Positions 14,536 to 21,481 of a stretch of 64,000 bases of DNA are shown here, in pieces. The notes below the pieces were generated by a model, which saw only the letters and a list, made by a program, of their open reading frames with translations, ran no database searches and was not told where the DNA came from. The position numbers and the translations under genes are program-made. The DNA is from Armatimonadota bacterium (lineage in GTDB: Bacteria; Armatimonadota; Fimbriimonadia; Fimbriimonadales; Fimbriimonadaceae). The DNA lies in assembly GCA_022563855.1 (NCBI GenBank), contig JADFMN010000011.1, positions 1 to 64,000 of the forward strand, in the 5' to 3' direction. Positions within the stretch are counted from its first letter, which is position 1, and every line of letters begins with the position of its first letter.

Positions 14536-14734
14536 GTGACGGACCAAGTCCTCTGCCCCAGGTTCAACGCCGGATTTGCAGGACTGGCGACCGTGATCAT
14601 CGACCTCAGAGCCCCGCTTTCATCATGATGGCCACTCCACATTCAATATGGGCGAGAGCGAGCCTCTGCACGCCTGGGAGATCTACCAGCACGACCGTTC
14701 GGGTGTCATGATTGAGCCAGGCGAGCCCGCCTGA
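14536..14734 (+). pseudogene. Possible small frameshifted coding remnant upstream of ilvC
   Basis: A GTG-initiated frame (14536-14628; VTDQVLCPRFNAGFAGLATV...) stops where another frame becomes protein-like (14621-14734; ...GESEPLHAWEIYQHDRSG...) and ends six bases before ilvC. A single indel near 14620 would join them into a ~68-aa product. I do not recognise the family. It may be a decayed gene or chance. The remainder of 14454-14740 shows no other gene. Confidence 0.25.
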
Positions 14735-14740
14735 CGACCC

Positions 14741-15733
14741 ATGCCGACCATCATTCCGGAGTCCGACATCGACCCCAGCCTGATCAAGGGCAAGACCGTA
14801 GCAATCATCGGCTACGGCAACCAGGGCCGCGCCCATTCACTGAACCTGCGGGACCGCGGCATCACAGTCTTGGTGGGCCAGCGTCGCGGAGGGCAGGGGT
14901 GGAAGAACGCCGTCTCCGACGGCTTCGAGCCAACCTCGTTAGGCGAGGCGACGTCGCCGGCGGACTTTGTCGTGCTCGCACTTCCCGACGAGAGCATGGC
15001 GGAGGTGTACGAAGAGCAGATCTCAAAGGCGATGACGCCGGGGAAAACGCTGCTCGTCTGCCACGGGTTCTCAATCCATTTCGGTTTCTTAAAACCTCGC
15101 CAGGACATCGACGTCGTGCTGGCCGCGCCAAAGGGATCGGGAGCATCGCTGCGAAAGGAGGTCTCCGAGGGGCGTTCCATGGCCGGGCTCGTAGCGGTGC
15201 ATCAAGACGTATCCGGTCAGGCGCTTGGGATAGCGCTGAGCTACACATGGGGGATCGGCTGTCACTCGACCGTCATCCACACGACGTTTGAGGAGGAGTG
15301 CGTCACCGACCTCTTCGGTGAGCAGGCGGTCTTGTGCGGTGGGATACCGGAGCTGATCAAGGCTGCGTTCGACACTCTAGTCGAGGCCGGGTATTCGCCG
15401 GAGAGCGCGTATCTCGAATGCCTGCACGAGGCGAAGCTGATCACCGACCTGCTGTACGAACGAGGGCTGACTGGCATGCGCGAAGCGATCAGCGACACCG
15501 CCGAGTGGGGCGGCTATCGGGCAGGCAAGCTGCTGATCGACGAATCGGTCAAGGAGCGAATGCGACAGGTGCTGGGCGAGATTCGCTCAGGAAAGTTCGC
15601 CGAAGAGTGGGTCGCCGAAAGTAAGACCGGCAAGAAGCGATTGCACCATATGCGTGAAGAGGAGAGCCGCCACGCGATCGAAGACGTCGGCCGGCGACTG
15701 CGCGAGCGAATGCTGAAGATGGACGACAACTAG
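14741..15733 (+). CDS. ilvC: Ketol-acid reductoisomerase (class I), divergent cofactor loop
   Basis: The 330-aa enzyme of valine, leucine and isoleucine synthesis converts acetolactate to dihydroxy-isovalerate. Visible are the Rossmann motif GYGNQG (24-29), the metal-site block LFGEQAVLCGG, ECLHE, and SDTAEWG. The loop after strand 2 reads GQRRGGQGW, where NADPH enzymes usually carry GLRxGSKSW, so both phosphate-binding Ser are absent. FSIHF and AAPKGSG are also slightly off consensus. It stands alone rather than with ilvBN. The stop codon lies inside the first unit of a short tandem repeat. Confidence 0.88.
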   Translation: MPTIIPESDIDPSLIKGKTVAIIGYGNQGRAHSLNLRDRGITVLVGQRRGGQGWKNAVSDGFEPTSLGEATSPADFVVLALPDESMAEVYEEQISKAMTPGKTLLVCHGFSIHFGFLKPRQDIDVVLAAPKGSGASLRKEVSEGRSMAGLVAVHQDVSGQALGIALSYTWGIGCHSTVIHTTFEEECVTDLFGEQAVLCGGIPELIKAAFDTLVEAGYSPESAYLECLHEAKLITDLLYERGLTGMREAISDTAEWGGYRAGKLLIDESVKERMRQVLGEIRSGKFAEEWVAESKTGKKRLHHMREEESRHAIEDVGRRLRERMLKMDDN

Positions 15734-15763
15734 GCGACAACTAGGCGACAACTGGGCGACAGC
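15725..15763 (+). repeat. 11-bp tandem repeat (GACAACTAGGC), 3 units and a partial
   Basis: Units begin at 15725, 15736 and 15747, and a partial follows. The ilvC stop codon TAG lies in the first unit. Related units occur on the other strand within mqnD (29071-29120) and, more degenerate, at 48024-48060. Confidence 0.75.
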
Positions 15764-15802
15764 AAAGCAGGCGACGCATCCAAAAGAGCGCGGGCCTTGC
15801 GC

Positions 15803-15862
15803 GATATGTGCTGTACAATATAGTTTGATTAAGCGTTATAACTTTGGAGACTGGAGAAAGCT
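15803..15862 (+). promoter_or_regulatory. Cassette promoter/leader, unit 1
   Basis: This stretch is almost identical to the region upstream of the next three PEP-CTERM genes. It includes TGTGCTGTACAATATAG with a -10 candidate TACAAT (15814-15819), a shared 5' leader, and GGAGA ahead of ATG 15863. Repetition of an intact copy before each gene suggests a functional promoter, though no clear -35 is seen. Confidence 0.6.
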
Positions 15863-16543
15863 ATGAGAAAGTACGTCCTGATACTCGCGCTCGCGATGCC
15901 GCTCACTGCGGCGGCGCAGTTCTTCGACCACTTCGAAGGCGACAGGCTGCAAGGCCACTGGCGGTTCACCAGTTGGGGCCAGCAGTGGGAGCACAGCGTC
16001 AGCGACAGCATGCTGCACGTGACGAGGGTCTTCGGCCAAGCCGAGATTCACGGCGTGCACATTCTGGCGGAGCTGCCTGCGCTGGCGGACTTCGACGCGG
16101 TCTCCCTCATGGGCTTGGAGCCGGACGGGGCGCGGCGTGGCATAGGCCTGACGATTTGGAACCGTGAGCCCACCGGGTTCGGATGGGCACCAGCGATCAT
16201 GGTCTACTTCGAGCGGCAGGGTACAGACCCGGTAGTGATCGTCTCTTTCAACAACGGAATCGACGGATCTGTCGAAGTTCCGGCTCCCCCACCCGGAATG
16301 CACGAGTTTAGACTGAGACGCACCGGGACGACGCTCGAGGCGTTCCTCAATGGGGAACTGCTGCTGCGTTCCTCGGATTCGCGTATGCTGTCCGGCAACT
16401 GGGTAGGGCTGCGCTTTAGCAGCAGCGACCCGGTCGCGTTCAACCCCCTGCACGTTGACATGGTTGGGGTTGTTCCAGAGCCAGCCTCACTAATAGTGTT
16501 CGCAGCAGAGGGGCTCTATCTTCTGCGCAGAAGGAGGTCGTGA
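15863..16543 (+). CDS. PEP-CTERM protein with ConA-like lectin fold, paralogue 1
   Basis: The 226-aa product has a signal peptide (MRKYVLILALAMPLTAAAQ) and a beta-sandwich domain of LamG/ConA-like type. The latter opens FFDHFEGDRLQGHWRF and includes PGMHEFRLRRTGTTLEAFLN. The C-terminus is a PEP-CTERM sorting signal: VPEP, a hydrophobic span and LLRRRRS. Exosortase-type processing would place it at the cell surface or matrix. It is about three-quarters or more identical by eye to the copies at 17902 and 18743. The Arg codons at its 3' end (AGAAGGAGG) also form a Shine-Dalgarno sequence for the ORF starting at 16547. Its ligand is unknown. Confidence 0.88.
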   Translation: MRKYVLILALAMPLTAAAQFFDHFEGDRLQGHWRFTSWGQQWEHSVSDSMLHVTRVFGQAEIHGVHILAELPALADFDAVSLMGLEPDGARRGIGLTIWNREPTGFGWAPAIMVYFERQGTDPVVIVSFNNGIDGSVEVPAPPPGMHEFRLRRTGTTLEAFLNGELLLRSSDSRMLSGNWVGLRFSSSDPVAFNPLHVDMVGVVPEPASLIVFAAEGLYLLRRRRS

Positions 16544-16546
16544 GAG

Positions 16547-16693
16547 ATGGCAAGCAGTTGGGAGACAGTTCAGAATTGGCCGAGCTATCTGGCCGCAGTC
16601 CACAGTATTCACTTGCCAAGCGGCAAGGTTCTGATCTGGGCGAAATGTGCTGTACAATATAGTTTGATTAAGCGTTATAACTTTGGAGACTGA
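16547..16693 (+). pseudogene. Truncated N-terminus of the kelch oxidase, copy A (48 codons)
   Basis: The first 31 codons match the start of the full oxidase at 19421 (MASSWETVQNWPSYLAAVHS here, MAGSWDTVQNWPSYLAAVHS there). The frame then runs into the next unit's promoter and leader and stops at 16693. The stop TGA overlaps the ATG at 16693 (ATGA), so translation could feed into the next gene. It has a strong Shine-Dalgarno, so a short peptide may be made. It is best explained as the junction of a tandem duplication. Confidence 0.8.
16642..16692 (+). promoter_or_regulatory. Cassette promoter/leader, unit 2
   Basis: Nearly identical to 15803-15862, with TACAAT at 16653-16658. It lies inside the truncated oxidase ORF. 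The second GGAG of the leader is changed to GATG here, which creates the ATG at 16693. Confidence 0.6.
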
Positions 16694-17739
16694 TGAAAGT
16701 GATGAGGAAGTACGTCCTGATACTCGCGCTCGCGGTGCCGCTCAGCGCGGCAGCGCAGTACACGATCATAGACCTGGGAACCCTGGGCGGTGACTGGAGC
16801 GGCACGGGGGGCATCAATGCCTCTGGTCACGTCGTCGGCTACTCCCACATTCCCCCGAGCATTTCTAGAGCGTTCCTTTGGCGGAACGGCGGGATGTTCG
16901 ATCTCGGCGTTCTTCCAGGTTACGATAGGGGCGACGCATCCGCAGTCAATGACTCCGTCTGGGTCGTGGGGGTGTCGATCCGTGGATATGAGCCTGAGGA
17001 GCGCCGTGCGACTCTTTGGCGCGGAGGAACGATCACCGACCTGGGAACCCTCGGAGGCTCATACAGTACAGCTAGCGGCGTCAACAATTCCGGCCAGGTT
17101 GTAGGTTCGGCGGAACCTAACGCAGGCGGTGGCCATGCTTACCTCTGGGAGAACGGGTTTATGACCGACCTCGGCACGCTGCCGGGTGAACTGTTCAGCG
17201 GTGCTGCGGACATCAACGAGCAGGCCCAGGTCGTCGGTTATAGCTACCGCACGGATTTCCGGGCTGTTCTCTGGGAGAACGGCGCGATTACAGACCTGGG
17301 AACGCTCGGGGGCGAAGACAGCTCGGCCTACGCGATCAACGATTCGGCTCAGGCAGTCGGCAGTTCGGAGCTCTCACCCGGAGGATCGGAGCACGCGTTC
17401 CTGTGGGAGAGCGGAGTCATGACCGATCTGGGCACACTGCTGGGCAACGAAAGCTCGGCATTCGACATCAACGCTGCCGGCGACGTTGTTGGTTGGAGCG
17501 GCAGGCGCGCATTCCTGTGGAGAAACGGGGCGATGACCGATCTGAACGACTTGCTTCCGACCGGCTCTGGGTGGGAACTTCGCTACGCTAACGGGATCAA
17601 CGACGCGGGCCAGATTGTCGGTCAGGGGATAATAAATGGGCGTTACCATGCGTACCGGATGACTCCTGTTCCCGAGCCTGGAACGTTTGCCGCGCTGAGC
17701 GTCGCTCTTCTCGTGCTGCTCAGACGACGGAGGAGATAG
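16693..17739 (+). CDS. PEP-CTERM protein with HAF repeats
   Basis: The 348-aa exported protein begins MKVMRKYVLILALAVPLSAA; ATG 16702 would match the start of its paralogues' signal peptides. The body is about seven HAF-type repeats of ~40 residues, each with a TDLGTLGG strand, a SxAxxIN turn, and VVG followed by AFLW. They probably fold as a beta-propeller-like extracellular domain. It ends VPEPGTFAALS plus a hydrophobic stretch and RRRRR, a PEP-CTERM signal. It shares promoter and signal peptide with the ConA-type neighbours but has an unrelated body. It occupies unit 2 of the cassette. Its function is unknown, presumably at the surface. Confidence 0.85.
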   Translation: MKVMRKYVLILALAVPLSAAAQYTIIDLGTLGGDWSGTGGINASGHVVGYSHIPPSISRAFLWRNGGMFDLGVLPGYDRGDASAVNDSVWVVGVSIRGYEPEERRATLWRGGTITDLGTLGGSYSTASGVNNSGQVVGSAEPNAGGGHAYLWENGFMTDLGTLPGELFSGAADINEQAQVVGYSYRTDFRAVLWENGAITDLGTLGGEDSSAYAINDSAQAVGSSELSPGGSEHAFLWESGVMTDLGTLLGNESSAFDINAAGDVVGWSGRRAFLWRNGAMTDLNDLLPTGSGWELRYANGINDAGQIVGQGIINGRYHAYRMTPVPEPGTFAALSVALLVLLRRRRR

Positions 17740-17741
17740 AG

Positions 17742-17840
17742 ATGGCTGGAAGTTGGGAAACTATCGCTGCGAACGATTGGCCTTCCGGTCTGATCGCCGT
17801 TCACATGATCCACCTTCACACCGGCAAGGTTCTGATCTGA
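17742..17840 (+). pseudogene. Truncated N-terminus of a kelch oxidase, copy B (32 codons, diverged)
   Basis: The frame MAGSWETIAANDWPSGLIAV...TGKVLI stops at 17838-17840. It is homologous to the first 30 residues of the oxidase but clearly more diverged than copies A and C, so this unit is older or derives from a different oxidase paralogue. GGAGGAG at the end of the HAF gene would serve as its ribosome binding site. Confidence 0.7.
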
Positions 17841-17842
17841 TC

Positions 17843-17890
17843 AAAAATGTGTCGTATAATGAATTTGGTAAGCTGTTAAACATTGGAGGC
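17843..17890 (+). promoter_or_regulatory. Cassette promoter/leader, unit 3 (diverged)
   Basis: Aligned with the other leaders, but the -10 is a perfect TATAAT (17855-17860) in place of TACAAT. The downstream leader differs at several positions. Conservation of the -10 while flanks drift supports the promoter call. Confidence 0.6.
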
Positions 17891-17901
17891 TGGAGAAAGT
17901 G

Positions 17902-18585
17902 ATGAGAAAATATGTTCTGATACTCGCGCTCGCGGCGCCGCTCACGGCGGCGGCGCAGTTCTTCGATCATTTCGAAGGAAACGAGCTCGCCGAACACTGG
18001 GAGTTCTACAGTTGGGGCCAGCAGTGGGAGCACAGCGTCAGCGACAGCATGCTGCACGTGACGAGGGTTTTCGGCCAAGGCGAGATATCCGGCGTTGGCA
18101 TTCTGGCGGAGCTGCCAGCGCTCGGGGATTTCGACGCGGTCTCCCTCATGGGCTTGGAGCCGGGCGGGGCGCGTCGTGGCATAGGTCTTGCGATTTGGAA
18201 CGGTCATCCCGTAGGAGCATTTGCAAGGGCACCAGCGGGAATGGTCTACCTAGAGCGGCGGGCTGCAGACCCAATACTGATCGTCGTTTTCAATAACGGA
18301 ATCGACGGGTACATCGAAGTTCCGGCACCCCCGCCCGGAATGCACGAGTTTAGACTGAGACGAGCCGGGACGACGCTCGAGGCATTCCTCAACGGGGAAC
18401 TGCTGTTGCGTTCCACGGATTCGCAAATGCTTGCCGGCAACCGGGTAGGGCTGGGCTTCAGCGGGCGCGACCCCGCTGTGTTCAACCCGTTGCACGTCGA
18501 CCTGGTGGGTGTTGTTCCAGAACCGACCACCCGAATGGTGTTGGCAGCAGGCGCGCTCTATCTTCTGCGCAGAAGGAGGTCGTGA
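17902..18585 (+). CDS. PEP-CTERM protein with ConA-like lectin fold, paralogue 2
   Basis: The 227-aa paralogue of the protein at 15863 has the same signal peptide (MRKYVLILALAAPLTAAAQ), FFDHFEGNELAEHWEF opening, PGMHEFRLRRAGTTLEAFLN strand pair and a VPEP...LLRRRRS sorting tail. The start is ATG 17902 with GGAG upstream; a GTG directly before it is less likely by comparison with paralogue 1. Differences cluster in the central loop (residues ~95-125), which may shape the ligand site. The tail Arg codons again contain AGGAGG ahead of the next ORF. Confidence 0.87.
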   Translation: MRKYVLILALAAPLTAAAQFFDHFEGNELAEHWEFYSWGQQWEHSVSDSMLHVTRVFGQGEISGVGILAELPALGDFDAVSLMGLEPGGARRGIGLAIWNGHPVGAFARAPAGMVYLERRAADPILIVVFNNGIDGYIEVPAPPPGMHEFRLRRAGTTLEAFLNGELLLRSTDSQMLAGNRVGLGFSGRDPAVFNPLHVDLVGVVPEPTTRMVLAAGALYLLRRRRS

Positions 18586-18588
18586 GAG

Positions 18589-18720
18589 ATGGCAAGCAGT
18601 TGGGAGACAGTTCAGAATTGGCCGAGCTATCTGGCCGCAGTCCACAGCATTCACCTGCCAAGCGGCAAGATACTGATTTGTGCGAAATGTGCTGTACAAT
18701 ATAGTTTGATTAGAAGTTAA
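18589..18720 (+). pseudogene. Truncated N-terminus of the kelch oxidase, copy C (43 codons)
   Basis: Thirty codons are almost identical to the start of the full oxidase (19421), including ATACTGATTT. The frame then switches to the next unit's leader and ends at 18720. The junction is at the same oxidase codon as in copy A, which is expected if one duplication event was copied by unequal recombination. Confidence 0.8.
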
Positions 18721-18731
18721 ACATTGGAGAC
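18683..18731 (+). promoter_or_regulatory. Cassette promoter/leader, unit 4
   Basis: Carries TACAAT at 18695-18700 and the shared leader, but is shorter by a few bases around TAGAAGTTAAACATTGG. It precedes the PEP-CTERM gene that is coupled to the intact oxidase. Confidence 0.6.
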
Positions 18732-18742
18732 TGGAGAAAGTG

Positions 18743-19417
18743 ATGAGGAGATACATTCTGATACTCGCGCTCGCGGTGCCGCTTACTGCGGCAGCGCAGT
18801 TCTTCGACCACTTCGAAGGCGATAGGCTGGCTGGCCACTGGCGGTTCACCAGTTGGGGCCAGAGCTGGGAACACAGCGTCAGCGACAGCATGCTGCACGT
18901 GACGAGGGTTTTCGGCCAAGCCGAGATTCACGGCGTGCATATTCTGGCGGAGCTGCCAGCGTTGGCGAACTTCGACGCGGTCTCCATCATGGGATGGGAT
19001 TCGGGTAGCGTGGGTCGTGGCATGGGCCTGACGATTTGGAACGGCGCTAACCTGAATAGAGATATCGCTACAATTGGGTACCGCGAGCCGCGGAATGCAG
19101 ACCCAGTAGTGATCGTCTCTTTCAACAACACCCGAGACGGATACATCGAAGTTCCGGCTCCGCCACCCGGAATGCACGAGTTTCGGCTGAGCCGGACCGG
19201 GACGACGTTGGAGGCGTTCCTCAACGGGGAACTGCTGTTGCGCTCCACGGATTCGGACATGCTGTCCGGCAACTGGGTAGGGCTGGTCTTCGGTGCGCGC
19301 GACCCCGCTGTGTTCAACCCGTTGCACGTCGACCTGGTGGATGTTGTCCCAGAACCGACCACCCTAATGGTGTTGGCAGCAGGCGCGCTCTATCTTCTGC
19401 GCAGAAGGAGGCCGTAA
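18743..19417 (+). CDS. PEP-CTERM protein with ConA-like lectin fold, paralogue 3
   Basis: The 224-aa third paralogue has signal peptide MRRYILILALAVPLTAAAQ, then FFDHFEGDRLAGHWRF and PGMHEFRLSRTGTTLEAFLN. The tail is VPEP with a hydrophobic span and LLRRRRP. It differs from the other two mainly in residues ~90-120. Three bases after its stop comes the full oxidase, whose Shine-Dalgarno is embedded in the tail codons (AGAAGGAGG). Co-translation implies that the lectin-like protein and the oxidase act together. Confidence 0.87.
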   Translation: MRRYILILALAVPLTAAAQFFDHFEGDRLAGHWRFTSWGQSWEHSVSDSMLHVTRVFGQAEIHGVHILAELPALANFDAVSIMGWDSGSVGRGMGLTIWNGANLNRDIATIGYREPRNADPVVIVSFNNTRDGYIEVPAPPPGMHEFRLSRTGTTLEAFLNGELLLRSTDSDMLSGNWVGLVFGARDPAVFNPLHVDLVDVVPEPTTLMVLAAGALYLLRRRRP

Positions 19418-19420
19418 GAG

Positions 19421-21382
19421 ATGGCGGGCAGTTGGGATACAGTTCAGAATTGGCCGAGCTATCTGGCCGCAGTCCACAGCATTCACTTGCCAAGCGGCAA
19501 GATACTGATTTGGGGTTTCCAAATCGACTCTATCACGGTCGCAAGGCTTTGGGACCAGCAAAACCCGGGCACGTTCGAGAACGTCGACCACACCGGGACG
19601 GATCTGTTCTGCGCCGGCCACGCGCACCTGGACTTCCGGGCAGCAGCGGAAGAGCTCGGCCAAGTGCTGGTCGCTGGCAGCAACTGGGACGGTGGAGACC
19701 CGCTGCAGAGCAAGAAGGACGTCAGTTTCTTCAAGCCGGCGACTCTGCCGCCGGATCAGTGGGACCGCGACCCGAGCTATTTCATGAACCACCAGCGCTG
19801 GTATCCGACGATCACAACCTTGGCAGATGGTCGGTTGACGGCGTTCATGGGTTACAAAGAGCAGGCTGTGCCGCCGCCGCCGCCACCGGTAGTATCCACC
19901 ATCCCCGAGGTGTATCTGCCCCAGAAGAACGTCTGGTCGGAACTGCCTGCTAGTTCGCAACTGCCAGATCTCTACCCCTTCATGTTCGTATCGAAAGTGC
20001 GCGGCGTCGGCGACAAACTCGTTAACGCCGGGCCCGGCCCCGACGCTCGCGCCCTTGACCTGATCACGCTCACATGGGAAGATTTTCCCTCACACCCGAC
20101 CTACAACGGCCAGCATCACGGATCAGTCGCCATCTACGAGCCGGGGAAGGTGCTGCAGAGCGGCGGGGCACCCAGCCACCTCGGTGAAGGGATCGCCGAT
20201 GCCATCGTCATAGATTTCAGCGATGACAGCCCGCAATGGTCCAGCGTAGACCCGATGAAGAAGAAACGGCGCAACCATAACCTGGTGCCCTTGCCGGACG
20301 GCACGGTCCTCGCGGTGGGCGGCAACCGGATTGGCCAAGACCCTGACAATGTGCCGCCGGGCGAAAGCGTTGATCCCGTATACGAACCGGAGATCTTCAA
20401 CCCTGCAGACGGAACGTGGGGAGATTTGCTCGCACCAATGCCTGCGGACCATCCCAGGTGGTACCACTCAACGGCCGTTCTGCTTAAGGACGCTACCGTT
20501 CTGGTCGCCGGAGGCAACGGTTCGCCAGGTTTCAATACAAGGTCCGGAGACATCTTCTCGCCGCCGTACTTGGACGGGAGCCCGATTCGATGCAGCATCC
20601 AGAGCTTCCAAAGTGAAATCAATTACGGGGACACGTTCCAAGTGACCGTGGACCTTGAAGGCGGGTCGGTCGTCGAAAAGGTAAGCCTGCTGCGCCTCGG
20701 CGCAGTAACGCACTCGTTCGACCAGAACCAGCGGTTTGTCAACCTCGTCTTCACCGAAGTGCTGCCGCCGCCGACGGAGGGCATTCAACGGCTCCAAGTG
20801 GTGGCCCCAGCAAACGCAAACGACGCGCCGCCCGGCTACTACATGCTGTTCGTCGTCAATCAGAGTGGGGTACCTTGCCAAACGGCTGCCTATATCCGCG
20901 TCTCGGACGGTCTGGAGCACGTCTACCCGGAGAGCTTCAACGTCACGGTTGGTCAGCTCGCTTCCGGCGCTCTCTCCGACCTTTGGCAAAGCGACAACCA
21001 GTACGTCACGATCGAGGACGCGCCCGGTCCTTCACCACCTCAACCCCCGTTCCAGATTGAAGTAGAAACGACGTCGCCGCTAAGCAGCGTTGCCGAACTC
21101 ACGATCAAACTGGAGGCATCCTGCGGGCTTGTCGGAGACCAGCGCATCGAGCTGTTCAACTATGAAACCAACCAGTGGGACGAGGTGGACACCCGTACGG
21201 CGACAGGCTCGGACAGCGTGGTGGAGAAGACCGTCGCTCTAAACCCGAACGACTACATGAAGCCTGAGGGTTTCGCCATGAAGGCGCGGATCAGCTGGTT
21301 CGACCCCGGCGGCCCGGGACTCGAGAGGATAGCGAAAGTCGACGAAGTTCACTGGTCCCTCAAGCCAGCGCCCGTGCCGTAG
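19421..21382 (+). CDS. Kelch-propeller copper radical oxidase (galactose/glyoxal oxidase-like)
   Basis: The 653-aa protein has an N-terminal seven-blade kelch-type propeller (about 1-375), then a DUF1929 domain (about 378-495) and an extra C-terminal beta domain (about 505-650). All ligands of the galactose oxidase copper-radical site are present by motif: Cys64 in DLFCAGH (the Tyr-Cys partner), Tyr128 in RWYPT, Tyr348-His349 in RWYHS, and His431 in VTHSFDQNQR. The family oxidises primary alcohols or aldehydes, making hydrogen peroxide. No signal peptide is visible at this start, which is odd for the family. The substrate is unknown. Confidence 0.87.
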   Translation: MAGSWDTVQNWPSYLAAVHSIHLPSGKILIWGFQIDSITVARLWDQQNPGTFENVDHTGTDLFCAGHAHLDFRAAAEELGQVLVAGSNWDGGDPLQSKKDVSFFKPATLPPDQWDRDPSYFMNHQRWYPTITTLADGRLTAFMGYKEQAVPPPPPPVVSTIPEVYLPQKNVWSELPASSQLPDLYPFMFVSKVRGVGDKLVNAGPGPDARALDLITLTWEDFPSHPTYNGQHHGSVAIYEPGKVLQSGGAPSHLGEGIADAIVIDFSDDSPQWSSVDPMKKKRRNHNLVPLPDGTVLAVGGNRIGQDPDNVPPGESVDPVYEPEIFNPADGTWGDLLAPMPADHPRWYHSTAVLLKDATVLVAGGNGSPGFNTRSGDIFSPPYLDGSPIRCSIQSFQSEINYGDTFQVTVDLEGGSVVEKVSLLRLGAVTHSFDQNQRFVNLVFTEVLPPPTEGIQRLQVVAPANANDAPPGYYMLFVVNQSGVPCQTAAYIRVSDGLEHVYPESFNVTVGQLASGALSDLWQSDNQYVTIEDAPGPSPPQPPFQIEVETTSPLSSVAELTIKLEASCGLVGDQRIELFNYETNQWDEVDTRTATGSDSVVEKTVALNPNDYMKPEGFAMKARISWFDPGGPGLERIAKVDEVHWSLKPAPVP

Positions 21383-21431
21383 AATCGGCCTCGCTCGTTG
21401 GGGAGACGCTCGCCGCGGCGGCTCAAGTTGG

Positions 21432-21474
21432 CAGTTGACAGTTGACAGTTCTCGGGACTCAATACTCGGGACTA
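21432..21474. repeat. Short intergenic tandem motifs (GACAGTT and CTCGGGACT)
   Basis: The gap after the oxidase holds repeated CAGTTGACAGTT and two CTCGGGACT motifs, related to the CCCGAGT run at 44172-44223. No gene is visible here. Confidence 0.4.
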
Positions 21475-21481
21475 GCCAGCC

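Noticed and set aside
15725-15763. CRISPR-like direct repeats
   Set aside because: Units are 11 bp and contiguous; this is a simple tandem repeat.
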